A stretch of 64,000 bases of DNA from Terribacillus halophilus (GTDB taxonomy: Bacteria; Bacillota; Bacilli; Bacillales; Amphibacillaceae), in the NCBI RefSeq assembly GCF_900101385.1, contig NZ_FMZB01000001.1:124001-188000 (forward strand), read 5' to 3'. Under the pieces are notes generated by a model. The model was not told where the DNA came from. It did no database searches and saw only the letters and a list, made by a program, of their open reading frames with translations. Position 1 is the stretch's first letter, and every line of letters begins with the position of its first letter. The position numbers and the translations under genes were made by a program. Below are positions 44,998 to 53,957 of the stretch, piece after piece.

Positions 44998-45041
44998 ACG
45001 TAATGACTACTGTTTACAAATAGTAATGGTTACGATATAAT
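44998..45041 (+). promoter_or_regulatory. znuA promoter with embedded Zur box
   Basis: TTTACA (45013-45018), a 17-base spacer and TATAAT (45036-45041). The spacer holds TAGTAATGGTTACGA (45021-45035), which differs from the Bacillus Zur consensus TCGTAATNATTACGA in two positions. A weaker second match, CGTAATGACTAC, lies at 44999-45010 just before the -35 box. Zinc-loaded Zur on the first box would directly block RNA polymerase. Confidence 0.8.
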
Positions 45042-45078
45042 CTCGGTTAGAGCTTATATGTAACGGGAGGAAATCATT

Positions 45079-46104
45079 TTGAAGAAATCATTATTCTTAA
45101 TCAGTACAGCCCTGCTTGTCGTGCTGCTTGCAGCCTGTTCGGACAGCGGGAGTCAAAATAGCTCCGACAATGGGAAAATGAAGATCTATACGACAATATA
45201 TCCAATCCAATACTTTGCAGAAAGAATTGGCGGAGACCACGTAGAGGTGGAGTCCGTACTGCCAGCTGGCAGTGACGCACATAACTTCGAACCGACATCG
45301 AATCAGATGGTTGACATCGCTAAATCAGATGCCTTCTTGTATTCGAGTGATGAGCTCGAAACGTATGCCGAGACGATTGCGGATGCTGTTGGAGACGAGG
45401 ATATAAAGATTGCCCAGCTTGCAGATGGCATCAATTTACTTCCTTTTGAAGAACATGATCATAGTCACGAAGAGGCAGCAGAAGAAGAACATGATCATAG
45501 TCACGAAGAGGCAGCAGAAGAAGAACATGATCATAGTGAAGAAGCAACAGAAGAAGAACATCATCATGACCATGGCAGTATAGATCCGCACTACTGGCTT
45601 GACCCGGAACGTGCAAAACAGATGGCAGAAAATATGAAGAATACTCTTGCAGAAATGGATCCTGACAACGAAACGACTTATGAGGACAATTATAAGGCTG
45701 TCGCGGAAGAATTGGACGAGCTTGATCAGAAATTCCAGCAGGTGGTCGAAGGAAAAGAAAATAAAAAAATTATCGTGTCTCATGCTGCATATGGATACTG
45801 GGGAGACCGTTACGGTATTGAGCAAATTGCCATAACTGGCTTGTCACCAACAAATGAACCTTCTCAGAAAAAATTAGAGGAGATCATCCATACGGCAGAA
45901 GATAATAAATTGAACTATATATTGTTCGAACAGAATATTTCGCCGAAGGTGGCAACCATCGTACAGGATGAGATCGGGGCGGACGTCCTCAGAATTCACA
46001 ACTTGGAGACGATTACCAAGGATGAAAACGATGCTGGTGAAGATTATTTCAGTCTGATGGACAAGAATATTGAAACGTTGGAGCAAGCTTTGACAAACGA
46101 ATAA
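45079..46104 (+). CDS. znuA: Zinc ABC transporter substrate-binding lipoprotein
   Basis: A 341-residue lipoprotein that binds zinc outside the membrane for an ABC importer. The signal peptide is MKKSLFLISTALLVVLLAAC with C20 as the lipid anchor. The mature part has the TroA/ZnuA fold with H68 in AGSDAHNFEPT, the H in DPHYWLDPE and HAAYGYWGDRYG. A long His/Glu/Asp-rich loop (about residues 121-170) is built of repeats. The ZnuB permease and ZnuC ATPase genes are not next to it, so this is an orphan or satellite binding protein. Start ATG at 45079 is TTG-coded in place; AACGGGAGG precedes it. Confidence 0.93.
   Translation: MKKSLFLISTALLVVLLAACSDSGSQNSSDNGKMKIYTTIYPIQYFAERIGGDHVEVESVLPAGSDAHNFEPTSNQMVDIAKSDAFLYSSDELETYAETIADAVGDEDIKIAQLADGINLLPFEEHDHSHEEAAEEEHDHSHEEAAEEEHDHSEEATEEEHHHDHGSIDPHYWLDPERAKQMAENMKNTLAEMDPDNETTYEDNYKAVAEELDELDQKFQQVVEGKENKKIIVSHAAYGYWGDRYGIEQIAITGLSPTNEPSQKKLEEIIHTAEDNKLNYILFEQNISPKVATIVQDEIGADVLRIHNLETITKDENDAGEDYFSLMDKNIETLEQALTNE
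45448..45575 (+). repeat. 36-bp in-frame tandem repeat encoding a histidine-rich loop in znuA
   Basis: GAACATGATCATAG recurs at 45451, 45487 and 45523, a 36-base period, with a diverged partial unit at 45556. The 12-residue unit is EEHDHSHEEAAE. The first two copies are identical at the DNA level, so copy number may vary by slippage without breaking the frame. Confidence 0.92.
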
Positions 46105-46117
46105 ACTAGGCATGTGC

Positions 46118-46154
46118 AGGAAAGGCTGTTGAGAGAACTCAACAGCCTTTCCTT
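46118..46154 (+). terminator. Terminator after znuA
   Basis: AGGAAAGGCTGTTGAG pairs with CTCAACAGCCTTTCCT around AGAA, then TATCCTTT. The stem is 16 bp. Confidence 0.85.
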
Positions 46155-46227
46155 ATCCTTTATGTTTCGTGAATATTCTAATTTTAGGATATAATGTAGA
46201 GGTACATATGTTTTTGGAGGGTAAGCA

Positions 46228-47472
46228 ATGAAAAAATTCGAAGAACAGCTGCGTCAATTCGCCAAACTGGCTATCCAGACAGGCGTTAATTTGCAAGAGG
46301 GACAAGGACTGATGCTATTTGCGCCAATAGAAGCAGTGCGTTTCGCCCGGATGGTTTCTGAAGAGGCATATAAAGCTGGTGCTAAAGATGTACATACGGA
46401 ATGGTTGGATGATGAGCTGGCTGTCCAGCGTTATATGTATGCTCCACTTGAATTTTTAGAGAATGTGCCTGCTTGGAAGTTCCATGCGCGCAACGAAATG
46501 GTCAAGGATAATTATGCAGTATTGAATATCCTGGGAGAGAATCCAGATCTTTTAGAAAGAGTGGATGGAACCAAAGTTGCTGCTTTTATGAAATCTTCCG
46601 GAAAAGGTCTGACACCTTATCGGGACTATATGATGAAAGATAAAATGCAATGGTCGATTGTTGCCTATCCGACAGTAGCTTGGTCCAAGAAGGTGTTCCC
46701 TGACAAATCGATCGAAGAAGCACAAGAAGCCCTGATGGAAGAAATCCTGCGCATCAGCCGGGTTACCGGGAATGAAGATCCAAATGCCGCTTGGAAGGCG
46801 CATAATAAACAGCTTCACTTAGCCGCTGATTATATGAATAAGCAGCAGTTTTCCAAATTGATTTATAAAGCAAAGGGCACCGATTTAACCATTGAGCTGC
46901 CGAAAGGCCATATTTGGAGCGGCGGTTCCGGTCCGACAGAAGCAGGCGTCGAATTCAACGCTAATATCCCTACTGAAGAGGTATTTACGATGCCGCATAA
47001 GGATGGGGTGAATGGCACGGTATCCAGCACCTTGCCTTACAATTTCAATGGACAGCTGATCGAGAACTTCCAGCTGACATTCAAGGATGGCGAAGTAGTG
47101 GACTACAAAGCGGAAAAAGGCGAAAAGGCGCTGAAAAATCTGCTGGAAGCTGATCCAGGTTCTAAACGGCTTGGTGAAGTGGCGTTGGTTCCGCATAAGT
47201 CGCCGGTATCACAATCAGGTTTGATTTTTTATAATACACTTTTTGATGAAAATGCATCATGCCACCTTGCATTAGGGAAGGCATATCCGACTTGTATTGC
47301 AGGCGGCAATGATATGACTGCTGCACAGCTTGAGGCAGCAGGTGTGAATGATAGCATCATGCATGAAGATTTCATGATCGGTTCTGCTGACCTTGATATC
47401 GATGGTGTAAAAGAAGACGGCACTACTGTGGCAGTCTTCCGCCAGGGAGCATGGGCATTCGAGTTCAACTGA
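46228..47472 (+). CDS. M29 family aminopeptidase, copy 2
   Basis: A 414-residue metallo-aminopeptidase with the same metal blocks as the copy at 31216-32454: PTEEVFTMPH, GEVALVPHKSP, FDENASCHLALGKAYP and HEDFMIGSADL. Similarity covers the full length, so the two are paralogues, not domain fragments. The ATG has GGAGGGTAAGC eight to nine bases upstream, and GATATAATG near 46189 may be its -10 box. The stop abuts the ligD stop (TGATCA), so no terminator can lie between the converging genes. Confidence 0.93.
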   Translation: MKKFEEQLRQFAKLAIQTGVNLQEGQGLMLFAPIEAVRFARMVSEEAYKAGAKDVHTEWLDDELAVQRYMYAPLEFLENVPAWKFHARNEMVKDNYAVLNILGENPDLLERVDGTKVAAFMKSSGKGLTPYRDYMMKDKMQWSIVAYPTVAWSKKVFPDKSIEEAQEALMEEILRISRVTGNEDPNAAWKAHNKQLHLAADYMNKQQFSKLIYKAKGTDLTIELPKGHIWSGGSGPTEAGVEFNANIPTEEVFTMPHKDGVNGTVSSTLPYNFNGQLIENFQLTFKDGEVVDYKAEKGEKALKNLLEADPGSKRLGEVALVPHKSPVSQSGLIFYNTLFDENASCHLALGKAYPTCIAGGNDMTAAQLEAAGVNDSIMHEDFMIGSADLDIDGVKEDGTTVAVFRQGAWAFEFN

Positions 47473-49257
47473 TCAAACCAAATGGAAAATAGAATCCAGC
47501 TTTTGGCTGTTCCTGGCTTCCTCATAGGAAGCAAAGGGGCAGCCTTTTTGCCGTATGCGCTCAGGTACAGTGTAAATGGTGAAGTCATCCATTGTAAGGC
47601 CTGTGTTTACTTCCTCCCAGAATAACGGAGTGCTGACAGTGCCGCTAGTGCGTATGCGCGCGGTGTAGGGAACCGGTAACGTTTTCCCCTTTCCGAACTG
47701 GACATAGTCGATATACAGGCGCTCATGACGATTCTTTTTCATCCTTTCGATTGTAAACAGGTCAGGATGCTGCTGGACAAGTAATCTTGCCAGCGCTTCG
47801 GTGAACGTGCCTGCTTGTTCATAACTGAGTTGATTGTCTGGCAAAGGAATGTACAGCTGCAGTCCTTTACTGCCGGAAGTCTTGATGAATGCAGTCAGCT
47901 GCATCTGATCTAACCAGACTTTAAGTAGATTTGCAGCCTTGATTGCCAAAGGAAGCGCATCGTCCGCCGGCGGATCAAGGTCGATGGCGATTTCCCGCGG
48001 GGAGTCACTGCCGATTTGATGAAAAGGTGCATGGAACTCAATACTCCCATGGTTGGCAAACCAGATCAGAGTCTGCAGATCCGGACATTGCAGCGCCTTC
48101 GTATCAGGAATGAAGGAGGGTGCATAATCGGGTCTGTGTTTCTGATAAAAGAAATCTGCTTCGATTCCATCGGGGCAGCGGATAATTGTCATTTCCCGGT
48201 TTATCATATGGGGCAGCATGAATGGTGCAACTGTCCGGATATAAAGCAGATAGCGCAATTTATCAATTTGTGCCTTTTGCCAGTAAAGCTTATCCAGCTT
48301 GCTTAATTCAACTGTTTCCGGAAACTGGGCCAAATCTATGACTGCTTGCTTTGTCGTACAATCATCTGCTGCTGCAGAAGGCGATAAACGATGGAATCTC
48401 GGTTCGCGCAGTTCCTCATCGGCCTGGCCAAGACAATTAATTTTGGCACAAACCGCAGGTGGGAGAATCAGGAGATTATCGGCTGATTTCCCGTTTTCTC
48501 TAAAAAAAGCAGTAAGTGTATTCCGCTCTGCCTCTTCCATCCCGTGCTTACATTTCCCGATTGGTACGAAATGACCGCTCTCATCTGCTAACTGGGCATG
48601 GAAATAATCATTTTCCTTATCGTACGCTGTCAGCACTGCTGTGATCGTCCGCCAATTCTTTATTTTGTACCAATCATGATGCTGTTTGCCAGCCTTGTAG
48701 GTACTGGATGCCCGCTTAGCGATGATACCCTCGCCTTGATGGAGGATGACAGATTCCAATAGTGCTCCTGGTTCTTCATGATAGTCCACGTATTTTATCG
48801 CTGCCGGATGCCCCTCGAATGAATGGATGAGTTCTTGCAATGCTTGTTTACGGGAAGTAAGTCGTCGTTTTTCTTGTTTTTTGCCAGCATCGATAAGCAA
48901 ATCGAACGCCATCAGCACAGCAGGGCGTGCAGCTGCGGTCATTCCGATACGATCAGTCGATTTCATTCGTCCGCGAGTTTGAAGCAGACCGAAGTCACCA
49001 CTTAATGCGTTTTTCGGAACAATCAACTCCCCATCGATGGAAAAAGGAATATGTGGCTCCACTACATGTTTTTGCTGTTCACAGTAAGTGATGATTTCCG
49101 GGAATTGGGTGGTTAAATCAATGCCATTCTTGCTTGTCAGCATCACACTATCTTTGGTAACGTTGAGGACAGCCCGGAAACCGTCATATTTCACTTCATA
49201 TATCCATTCTTTTCCTACAGGATAGGTATCCTGATAGATCGGTTTCATCACTTGCAT
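47473..49257 (-). CDS. ligD: Non-homologous end-joining DNA ligase LigD (ligase-polymerase)
   Basis: A 594-residue enzyme joining double-strand breaks together with Ku. The ligase domain is N-terminal, with the adenylated lysine in EVKYDGFRAV (K23 from this start), GEGIIAKRASS and later motifs. The C-terminal part is the LigD polymerase/primase domain (MINREMTIIRCPDG, AIDLDPPAD, KTSGSKGLQLYIPL). There is no phosphoesterase domain, as in B. subtilis LigD. The start ATG 49257 is preferred to 49263 because GGAGG lies eight bases before it. Divergent from ku. Confidence 0.93.
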   Translation of the reverse strand: MQVMKPIYQDTYPVGKEWIYEVKYDGFRAVLNVTKDSVMLTSKNGIDLTTQFPEIITYCEQQKHVVEPHIPFSIDGELIVPKNALSGDFGLLQTRGRMKSTDRIGMTAAARPAVLMAFDLLIDAGKKQEKRRLTSRKQALQELIHSFEGHPAAIKYVDYHEEPGALLESVILHQGEGIIAKRASSTYKAGKQHHDWYKIKNWRTITAVLTAYDKENDYFHAQLADESGHFVPIGKCKHGMEEAERNTLTAFFRENGKSADNLLILPPAVCAKINCLGQADEELREPRFHRLSPSAAADDCTTKQAVIDLAQFPETVELSKLDKLYWQKAQIDKLRYLLYIRTVAPFMLPHMINREMTIIRCPDGIEADFFYQKHRPDYAPSFIPDTKALQCPDLQTLIWFANHGSIEFHAPFHQIGSDSPREIAIDLDPPADDALPLAIKAANLLKVWLDQMQLTAFIKTSGSKGLQLYIPLPDNQLSYEQAGTFTEALARLLVQQHPDLFTIERMKKNRHERLYIDYVQFGKGKTLPVPYTARIRTSGTVSTPLFWEEVNTGLTMDDFTIYTVPERIRQKGCPFASYEEARNSQKLDSIFHLV

Positions 49258-49350
49258 TGACATTCCCTCCTTTCTCTCTAGTTTGAAGCATCATGCCGGA
49301 ATTAAACATCGGATAGACGTACAAACTAGACAAAAAGGAGTGAACAGTCG

Positions 49351-50199
49351 ATGCATACGATGTGGAAGGGAACAATCAGCTTCGGACTCGTGAATATTCC
49401 CGTGAAAATGCATGCTGCCACGGAAAATAAAGATGTGAAACTGCGGCAGCTTCATAAAGAGTGCAACACACCGGTCAAATATGAAAAAGTATGTCCGCAT
49501 TGTGAGAAGGAATTGCAGACAGAAGATATTGTCAAAGCTTATGAGTACACGAAGAATAAATTTGTCGTACTGGATCAGGAAGAACTGCAAGCTTTGCAGA
49601 AGGAGCAGGAAGACAAAGCGGTGGAAATCGTTGACTTTGTCAGCTTGGAGGAAATCGATCCCATTTACTTCGAACGCTGCTATTATTTGTCTCCGAATGA
49701 AGGCGGGACAAAAGCATACAGTTTATTGCGAAAAGCACTCGAGGAGACGGGGAAAATCGGTGTTGCATCGATGATCATCCGTTCCAAGCAGCAGCTCGCC
49801 GTCATCCGTGTGTACCAAAATGTGCTGGTCGTTGAGACGATCCATTACCCGGATGAGGTTCGGAGTGTAGCCGATGTGCCGAATATCCCAGCGGAGGACA
49901 GCACTAATGAAAAAGAGCTCAACACAGCTAAGCTGCTCATCGAGCAGCTGACAGCTACCTTTGATCCAGAAAAATATAATGATGAATATCGGGAAGCCTT
50001 GCTCGATCTAATACAGGCAAAACGCGATCATGAAGACGTCCATATCCCGACAGCGAAGAAACAGCCGAGCAATGTTACCAATTTGATGGATGCTTTGCAG
50101 GCATCGCTGGATAAAGCGAAAAAAGATAAGCCGGCAGCGAAGAAGACGACCAAGAGAAAAACTTCGACACGGGCTAAAAAGAAGCCGGAAGCTGGATAA
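49351..50199 (+). CDS. ku: Ku DNA end-binding protein
   Basis: A 282-residue homodimeric end-binding protein that recruits LigD. It begins MWKGTISFGLVNIPVKM and includes LHKECNTPVKYEKVCPHC, the standard Ku core through residue about 250, followed by a Lys/Arg/Ala tail (KKDKPAAKKTTKRKTSTRAK) that binds DNA in related proteins. Divergent from ligD with 93 bases between the starts, so they can share control; in B. subtilis the pair is expressed in the forespore. No sporulation promoter could be recognised with certainty. Confidence 0.95.
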   Translation: MHTMWKGTISFGLVNIPVKMHAATENKDVKLRQLHKECNTPVKYEKVCPHCEKELQTEDIVKAYEYTKNKFVVLDQEELQALQKEQEDKAVEIVDFVSLEEIDPIYFERCYYLSPNEGGTKAYSLLRKALEETGKIGVASMIIRSKQQLAVIRVYQNVLVVETIHYPDEVRSVADVPNIPAEDSTNEKELNTAKLLIEQLTATFDPEKYNDEYREALLDLIQAKRDHEDVHIPTAKKQPSNVTNLMDALQASLDKAKKDKPAAKKTTKRKTSTRAKKKPEAG

Positions 50200-50348
50200 T
50201 CCTGCCCGTCATTTTACACATGTATTTCGTATATGACAGTCCTTTGACAGCCTGCTAACAAGTCGATGAAGAAAAGACGTAAGCTATGGCGTTTCTGCTT
50301 TTGGCTCCTTACTATGGAGGAATACATCCTGCAGAAGGAAGCGATAGT

Positions 50349-51308
50349 ATGAAACGCGATGCATATTTTGACAATGCAAGACTGCTTATGATTACGTTTG
50401 TCGTTTTCGGGCATTTGATACAGCCATACCAGGACATGTTGTTCCTGCAAGTGAGCTATACTTGGATATATACCTTTCATATGCCTGTTTTCATCTTCCT
50501 GGCTGGCTTTTTTGCCAAGGGAGCCTGTAAGAGAGCTGCCATTGAAAAACTGGCGAAAAAGCTGCTTTTACCATTTGTATTTTTCCAAGTCATTTACACG
50601 ATTTACTACTATACCATCGGAAAAGAGGATTGGTTGGCGTCCATCCTTGTACCGCAATGGGCACTATGGTTTTTGCTGAGCTTGTTCTGCTGGCATATGC
50701 TGCTTATTCCATTCAAGAAAATCAAGCCTGCACTGGGTATTCCACTTGCTGTTTTTGTCGGTTTACTAGCTGGGTATTGTAATGAGATCGGAGCAGTATT
50801 AAGCCTTTCCCGGACATTCGTGTTCTTTCCATTTTTCCTGATTGGCTATTGGGTGACAAAAGAACAGTTGAGTGTGCTGCGACGTCTGCCGATTCGGATA
50901 GTGGGGGGAGTATTAATCCTGACAGTGATCTTCTTGCTATGTATGTATCCTGATATTCCGGCAGATTGGCTGTTTGGATCGAAATCCTATACTATGCTCG
51001 GCGCTGGCGAGAGTGGCGGCATGATCCGTTTGCTTGTTTATCTCTTCTCCGGGCTCATGATGCTAAGTATATTGGCACTAGTGCCAAGCAAAGAGATGCC
51101 TTTTACAAAGTATGGGCAGCGGACATTGTATGTTTATCTATTGCACGGATTTTTCATCCAGTGGATTCGAGTGGATGATTTATTCGAGGTAAGCAATAGT
51201 CTCGATATAGCAGGACTAATGATAGTCACTTTTGGCATTGTACTAATCCTCTCCCAGCGCTGGATGCTGCGATTATGGAAACCATTAATTGAGTTGAAAA
51301 GCCCATAA
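50349..51308 (+). CDS. Acyltransferase family 3 membrane protein (fucose 4-O-acetylase-like)
   Basis: A 319-residue integral membrane protein with about ten hydrophobic segments. The N-terminal RDAYFDNARLLMITFVVFGHLI holds the conserved Asn-Ala-Arg and His of the acyltransferase_3 family; FHMPVFIFLAGFFAK follows. These proteins O-acetylate surface sugars. The target is unknown. ATG 50349 follows GAAGGAAGCGATAGT; the longer frame from 50286 lacks a site. It converges on the AraC gene across a shared terminator. Confidence 0.85.
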   Translation: MKRDAYFDNARLLMITFVVFGHLIQPYQDMLFLQVSYTWIYTFHMPVFIFLAGFFAKGACKRAAIEKLAKKLLLPFVFFQVIYTIYYYTIGKEDWLASILVPQWALWFLLSLFCWHMLLIPFKKIKPALGIPLAVFVGLLAGYCNEIGAVLSLSRTFVFFPFFLIGYWVTKEQLSVLRRLPIRIVGGVLILTVIFLLCMYPDIPADWLFGSKSYTMLGAGESGGMIRLLVYLFSGLMMLSILALVPSKEMPFTKYGQRTLYVYLLHGFFIQWIRVDDLFEVSNSLDIAGLMIVTFGIVLILSQRWMLRLWKPLIELKSP

Positions 51309-51344
51309 AAAAACCGCACAGGTTATATCCTGTGCGGCTCTTTT
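51308..51344. terminator. Bidirectional terminator between the acyltransferase and AraC genes
   Basis: AAACCGCACAGG pairs with CCTGTGCGGCTC around TTATAT, with A- and T-runs. It serves both converging genes. Confidence 0.88.
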
Positions 51345-52080
51345 AACTTGGGCGTGCGTCGCGGAATTGTTTCGGCGTCATCGACGTATAGAATTTGAAT
51401 TGAGCGGTAAAGTAACTTTGGTTGCAGAAATTGAATTTCTTGGCCAAGTCAGCAATGGACTGATTTGTATGAAGCAGGAAATACTTGGATTCCTCGATCT
51501 TTTTCTGGTTGATGAACTGAACGGTGGACACGCCGACTTCTTTTTTGAATAGATGGGAAAGGTAGCTCGGGTTCACGTTGCAATGGGAACTGATTGCCTG
51601 TAAGCTCAGATCCTCCAGGATGTGTGATTGGATGTATGCAATTGCTTCATTGATGATATTGGAGTATTGTGTAGCCCGGCTTTTGTTCAGTCCTTCGATG
51701 AAACGGACAAGCATATCATATTCCAAGTCGGTAAGCTCCTGCTCTGTCTGACAATTCTCGATTTCCAGCATGTACGTCATATTCAGACTGGAAGCTACTT
51801 CCTGGGAAGCGCCGCCCCTAAGGATGGCACGTGTGTATAACGTACAGATGCTGATCAATTGGTTTTTGGCGGATCGTAGCGGTTGAAAGGCATACTTCGG
51901 GCGTTCAGAAGTGGAAAGGCTTTCAATTATCGATATTGCCCCATTCAGATCTCCATCCTGTACAGCATCCATCAGCTGGTTCTCAAGCAGGTAGGAAGGG
52001 TACAAAAACTGTTTGTTTGACTTCATATCTTCACTGGAACGTTTCTCAGGCAGAACAGCATTTTTAGATATGGTAGACAT
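51343..52080 (-). CDS. AraC family transcriptional regulator
   Basis: A 245-residue regulator. The last ~100 residues are two helix-turn-helix motifs (LSLQAISSHCNVNPSYLSHLFKKEV and SIADLAKKFNFCNQSYFTAQFK...PKQFR). The N-terminal ~140 residues are helical with no cupin pattern and could bind an unknown ligand or partner. ATG 52080 is preceded by GGAGGTATAGT. A match to the CcpA operator lies 54-68 bases before the start, so catabolite control is possible. The target genes are not apparent. Confidence 0.88.
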   Translation of the reverse strand: MSTISKNAVLPEKRSSEDMKSNKQFLYPSYLLENQLMDAVQDGDLNGAISIIESLSTSERPKYAFQPLRSAKNQLISICTLYTRAILRGGASQEVASSLNMTYMLEIENCQTEQELTDLEYDMLVRFIEGLNKSRATQYSNIINEAIAYIQSHILEDLSLQAISSHCNVNPSYLSHLFKKEVGVSTVQFINQKKIEESKYFLLHTNQSIADLAKKFNFCNQSYFTAQFKFYTSMTPKQFRDARPS

Positions 52081-52133
52081 ACTATACCTCCGTTAAGGAA
52101 TATTGGTTTTATCATCAGTCTTATATATCAATA

Positions 52134-52148
52134 TTGTAAGCGTTTTCC
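52134..52148. promoter_or_regulatory. Candidate CcpA operator (cre) upstream of the AraC gene
   Basis: TTGTAAGCGTTTTCC matches the degenerate cre consensus WTGNAANCGNWWNCA at all but the last position. Its place in the spacer between the AraC regulator and the divergent UbiB-like gene is suitable. Degenerate matches of this size also occur by chance. Confidence 0.4.
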
Positions 52149-52304
52149 GAGAAAAAATAAACTGTTTTAATAAAAAATATTTATAAAACATTTATTTTAA
52201 CGTTTTTCGACACGTTGGCAGGTTAATAGACAAGCAGGAGAAAGACTAGCTATAATGGGAATAGCAAGAAAGAAGGCAATTGTCTGAAAAAAAGAGGTGT
52301 GCGC

Positions 52305-53954
52305 ATGCGTGTCAGATCCACCCGGCGTATTCTGGCTATTGTTTGGATGGTCATCCGGTTCATGGTGCAGATATATTGGTTTTATTTGCTGCATAGCCGT
52401 GTATGGGATGAACAGGATAAACAGGAATGGGAAGCACTGCTTACGAAGCAGGCAAGGGAGTATCGAAAGACTGCTGAAAAGAAGGGCGGATTACTGGTCA
52501 AGTTAGGGCAGTTTCTCAGCTCTCGTGCAGATTTACTGCCAAAGGTATTCATCCGGGAAATGGAAGGTCTTGTGGATAAGGTAAAGCCGACGCCGTTTAC
52601 ATATTCGGAGGCGATTTTACGAGAGGAACTTGGCAGCTATTATGAGACAGAGATTAAGGATCTGAACCCTCAGCCGATTGCTTCTGCCTCTATTGGCGAT
52701 GTGTATGAGGCACGGCTGAAGAACGGAAAGAAAATAGCGGTGAAAGTCCAGCGTCATAATGTCAGGCAAATTTTTCACATGGATTTCAAAGCGCTGCGGA
52801 TCATCTTTTTCCTGCTCCGCAAGCTCACCAGTATCGGCAAAAAATCGGATATGAAGGCATTGTATGCCGAAGTGGTGACGATCATCAGCAGGGAATTGGA
52901 CTTTCGCAAAGAACTGGAGCATGCGGATTATTTCAGGAAACGCTACAAAGGGAACCCGGATATCAAAATGCCGGATTATTATCCAGAGCTCTGTACCGGG
53001 AGAGTGCTGGTAATGGATTGGGTGGATGGCAGGAAGGTGACGGACACGGATTATCTCGATGCACAGAAGATTCCTCGTGAGCAAGTGGCCAGAGCACTTT
53101 TTCAGTTCTTCTCCGATCAGTTTCTCAACAGCGGAATGTTTCATGCCGATCCCCACGCGGGGAATATCATGGTACAGCCAGATGGAAAGATAGTATTGCT
53201 CGATTTCGGGATGGTGGGTGAGATCAAAGCAACAGACACTGACTATTTAAGGGAGGCTATCCAAGGGATTGTTCTGGATGACTATGAAGCAGTTATCCAG
53301 GCACTCTACAAAATGGAATTCCTGCTCCCATCCGCAGATTCAGAGAAGGTGAAACGAATCATCCGGAAGACGGTGGATTTATATAAAGGCGGACAGCTTG
53401 ATGTGGGAGACACGGACTCATTCCTTCAATTGATGGAAGAGCTGCAGGTGATCGTGAAAGAGCAGCCGATCCAGCTGCCGGCTGATTTCGCTTTCCTAGG
53501 TCGGGCAGTATCCTTGGCGATTGGTTTGGTTGCGATCATTTATCCGCAGGCTGATTTGGTCGAATGGGGCAAGCCTGTCATCCTCCGCTGGATGAGGGGA
53601 TCGAAAAAACATAGTTCCATCTATACTGGTATTCTCACAAACTCCCTCCGGCCTTTCTTATCTATGCCCAGGGCAGTCGTTGATTGGCTCACGGATGGAG
53701 AGAAGCAGCGGAGCTGGGAGCGGGATAGGCAAAAGAACCAGCTGCTGCATCAATTTTATTTCTTTTATACGGTGCTGCTGCTCATGCTGACAGCAGGATC
53801 TGCATACACTGGCATCCATGGAATCATCCAGCATACATTATGGTTGATCCTCGTCGGATTCATCCTGATGTTCCTATTTTTGGGATTGGGCTTAATTCTA
53901 TTCATCAAGCATGTTCTGATGCTAAGATCCATAAATAAGACTAGGAGGTTATGA
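52305..53954 (+). CDS. AarF/UbiB family kinase-like membrane protein
   Basis: A 549-residue atypical protein-kinase-like protein of the ABC1/UbiB family, with KxGQxxSxR motif as KLGQFLSSRADLLP, AVKVQRHNVR (nucleotide-binding lysine), HADPHAGNIMV and LLDFGMVG. Two C-terminal hydrophobic segments anchor it. UbiB proteins support quinone synthesis or membrane lipid handling; the role in Firmicutes is unknown. ATG 52305 has GAGG seven bases before it; GTG 52299 is the alternative. The phasin-like gene starts four bases after the stop, so the two form an operon. Confidence 0.92.
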   Translation: MRVRSTRRILAIVWMVIRFMVQIYWFYLLHSRVWDEQDKQEWEALLTKQAREYRKTAEKKGGLLVKLGQFLSSRADLLPKVFIREMEGLVDKVKPTPFTYSEAILREELGSYYETEIKDLNPQPIASASIGDVYEARLKNGKKIAVKVQRHNVRQIFHMDFKALRIIFFLLRKLTSIGKKSDMKALYAEVVTIISRELDFRKELEHADYFRKRYKGNPDIKMPDYYPELCTGRVLVMDWVDGRKVTDTDYLDAQKIPREQVARALFQFFSDQFLNSGMFHADPHAGNIMVQPDGKIVLLDFGMVGEIKATDTDYLREAIQGIVLDDYEAVIQALYKMEFLLPSADSEKVKRIIRKTVDLYKGGQLDVGDTDSFLQLMEELQVIVKEQPIQLPADFAFLGRAVSLAIGLVAIIYPQADLVEWGKPVILRWMRGSKKHSSIYTGILTNSLRPFLSMPRAVVDWLTDGEKQRSWERDRQKNQLLHQFYFFYTVLLLMLTAGSAYTGIHGIIQHTLWLILVGFILMFLFLGLGLILFIKHVLMLRSINKTRRL

Positions 53955-53957
53955 AAA

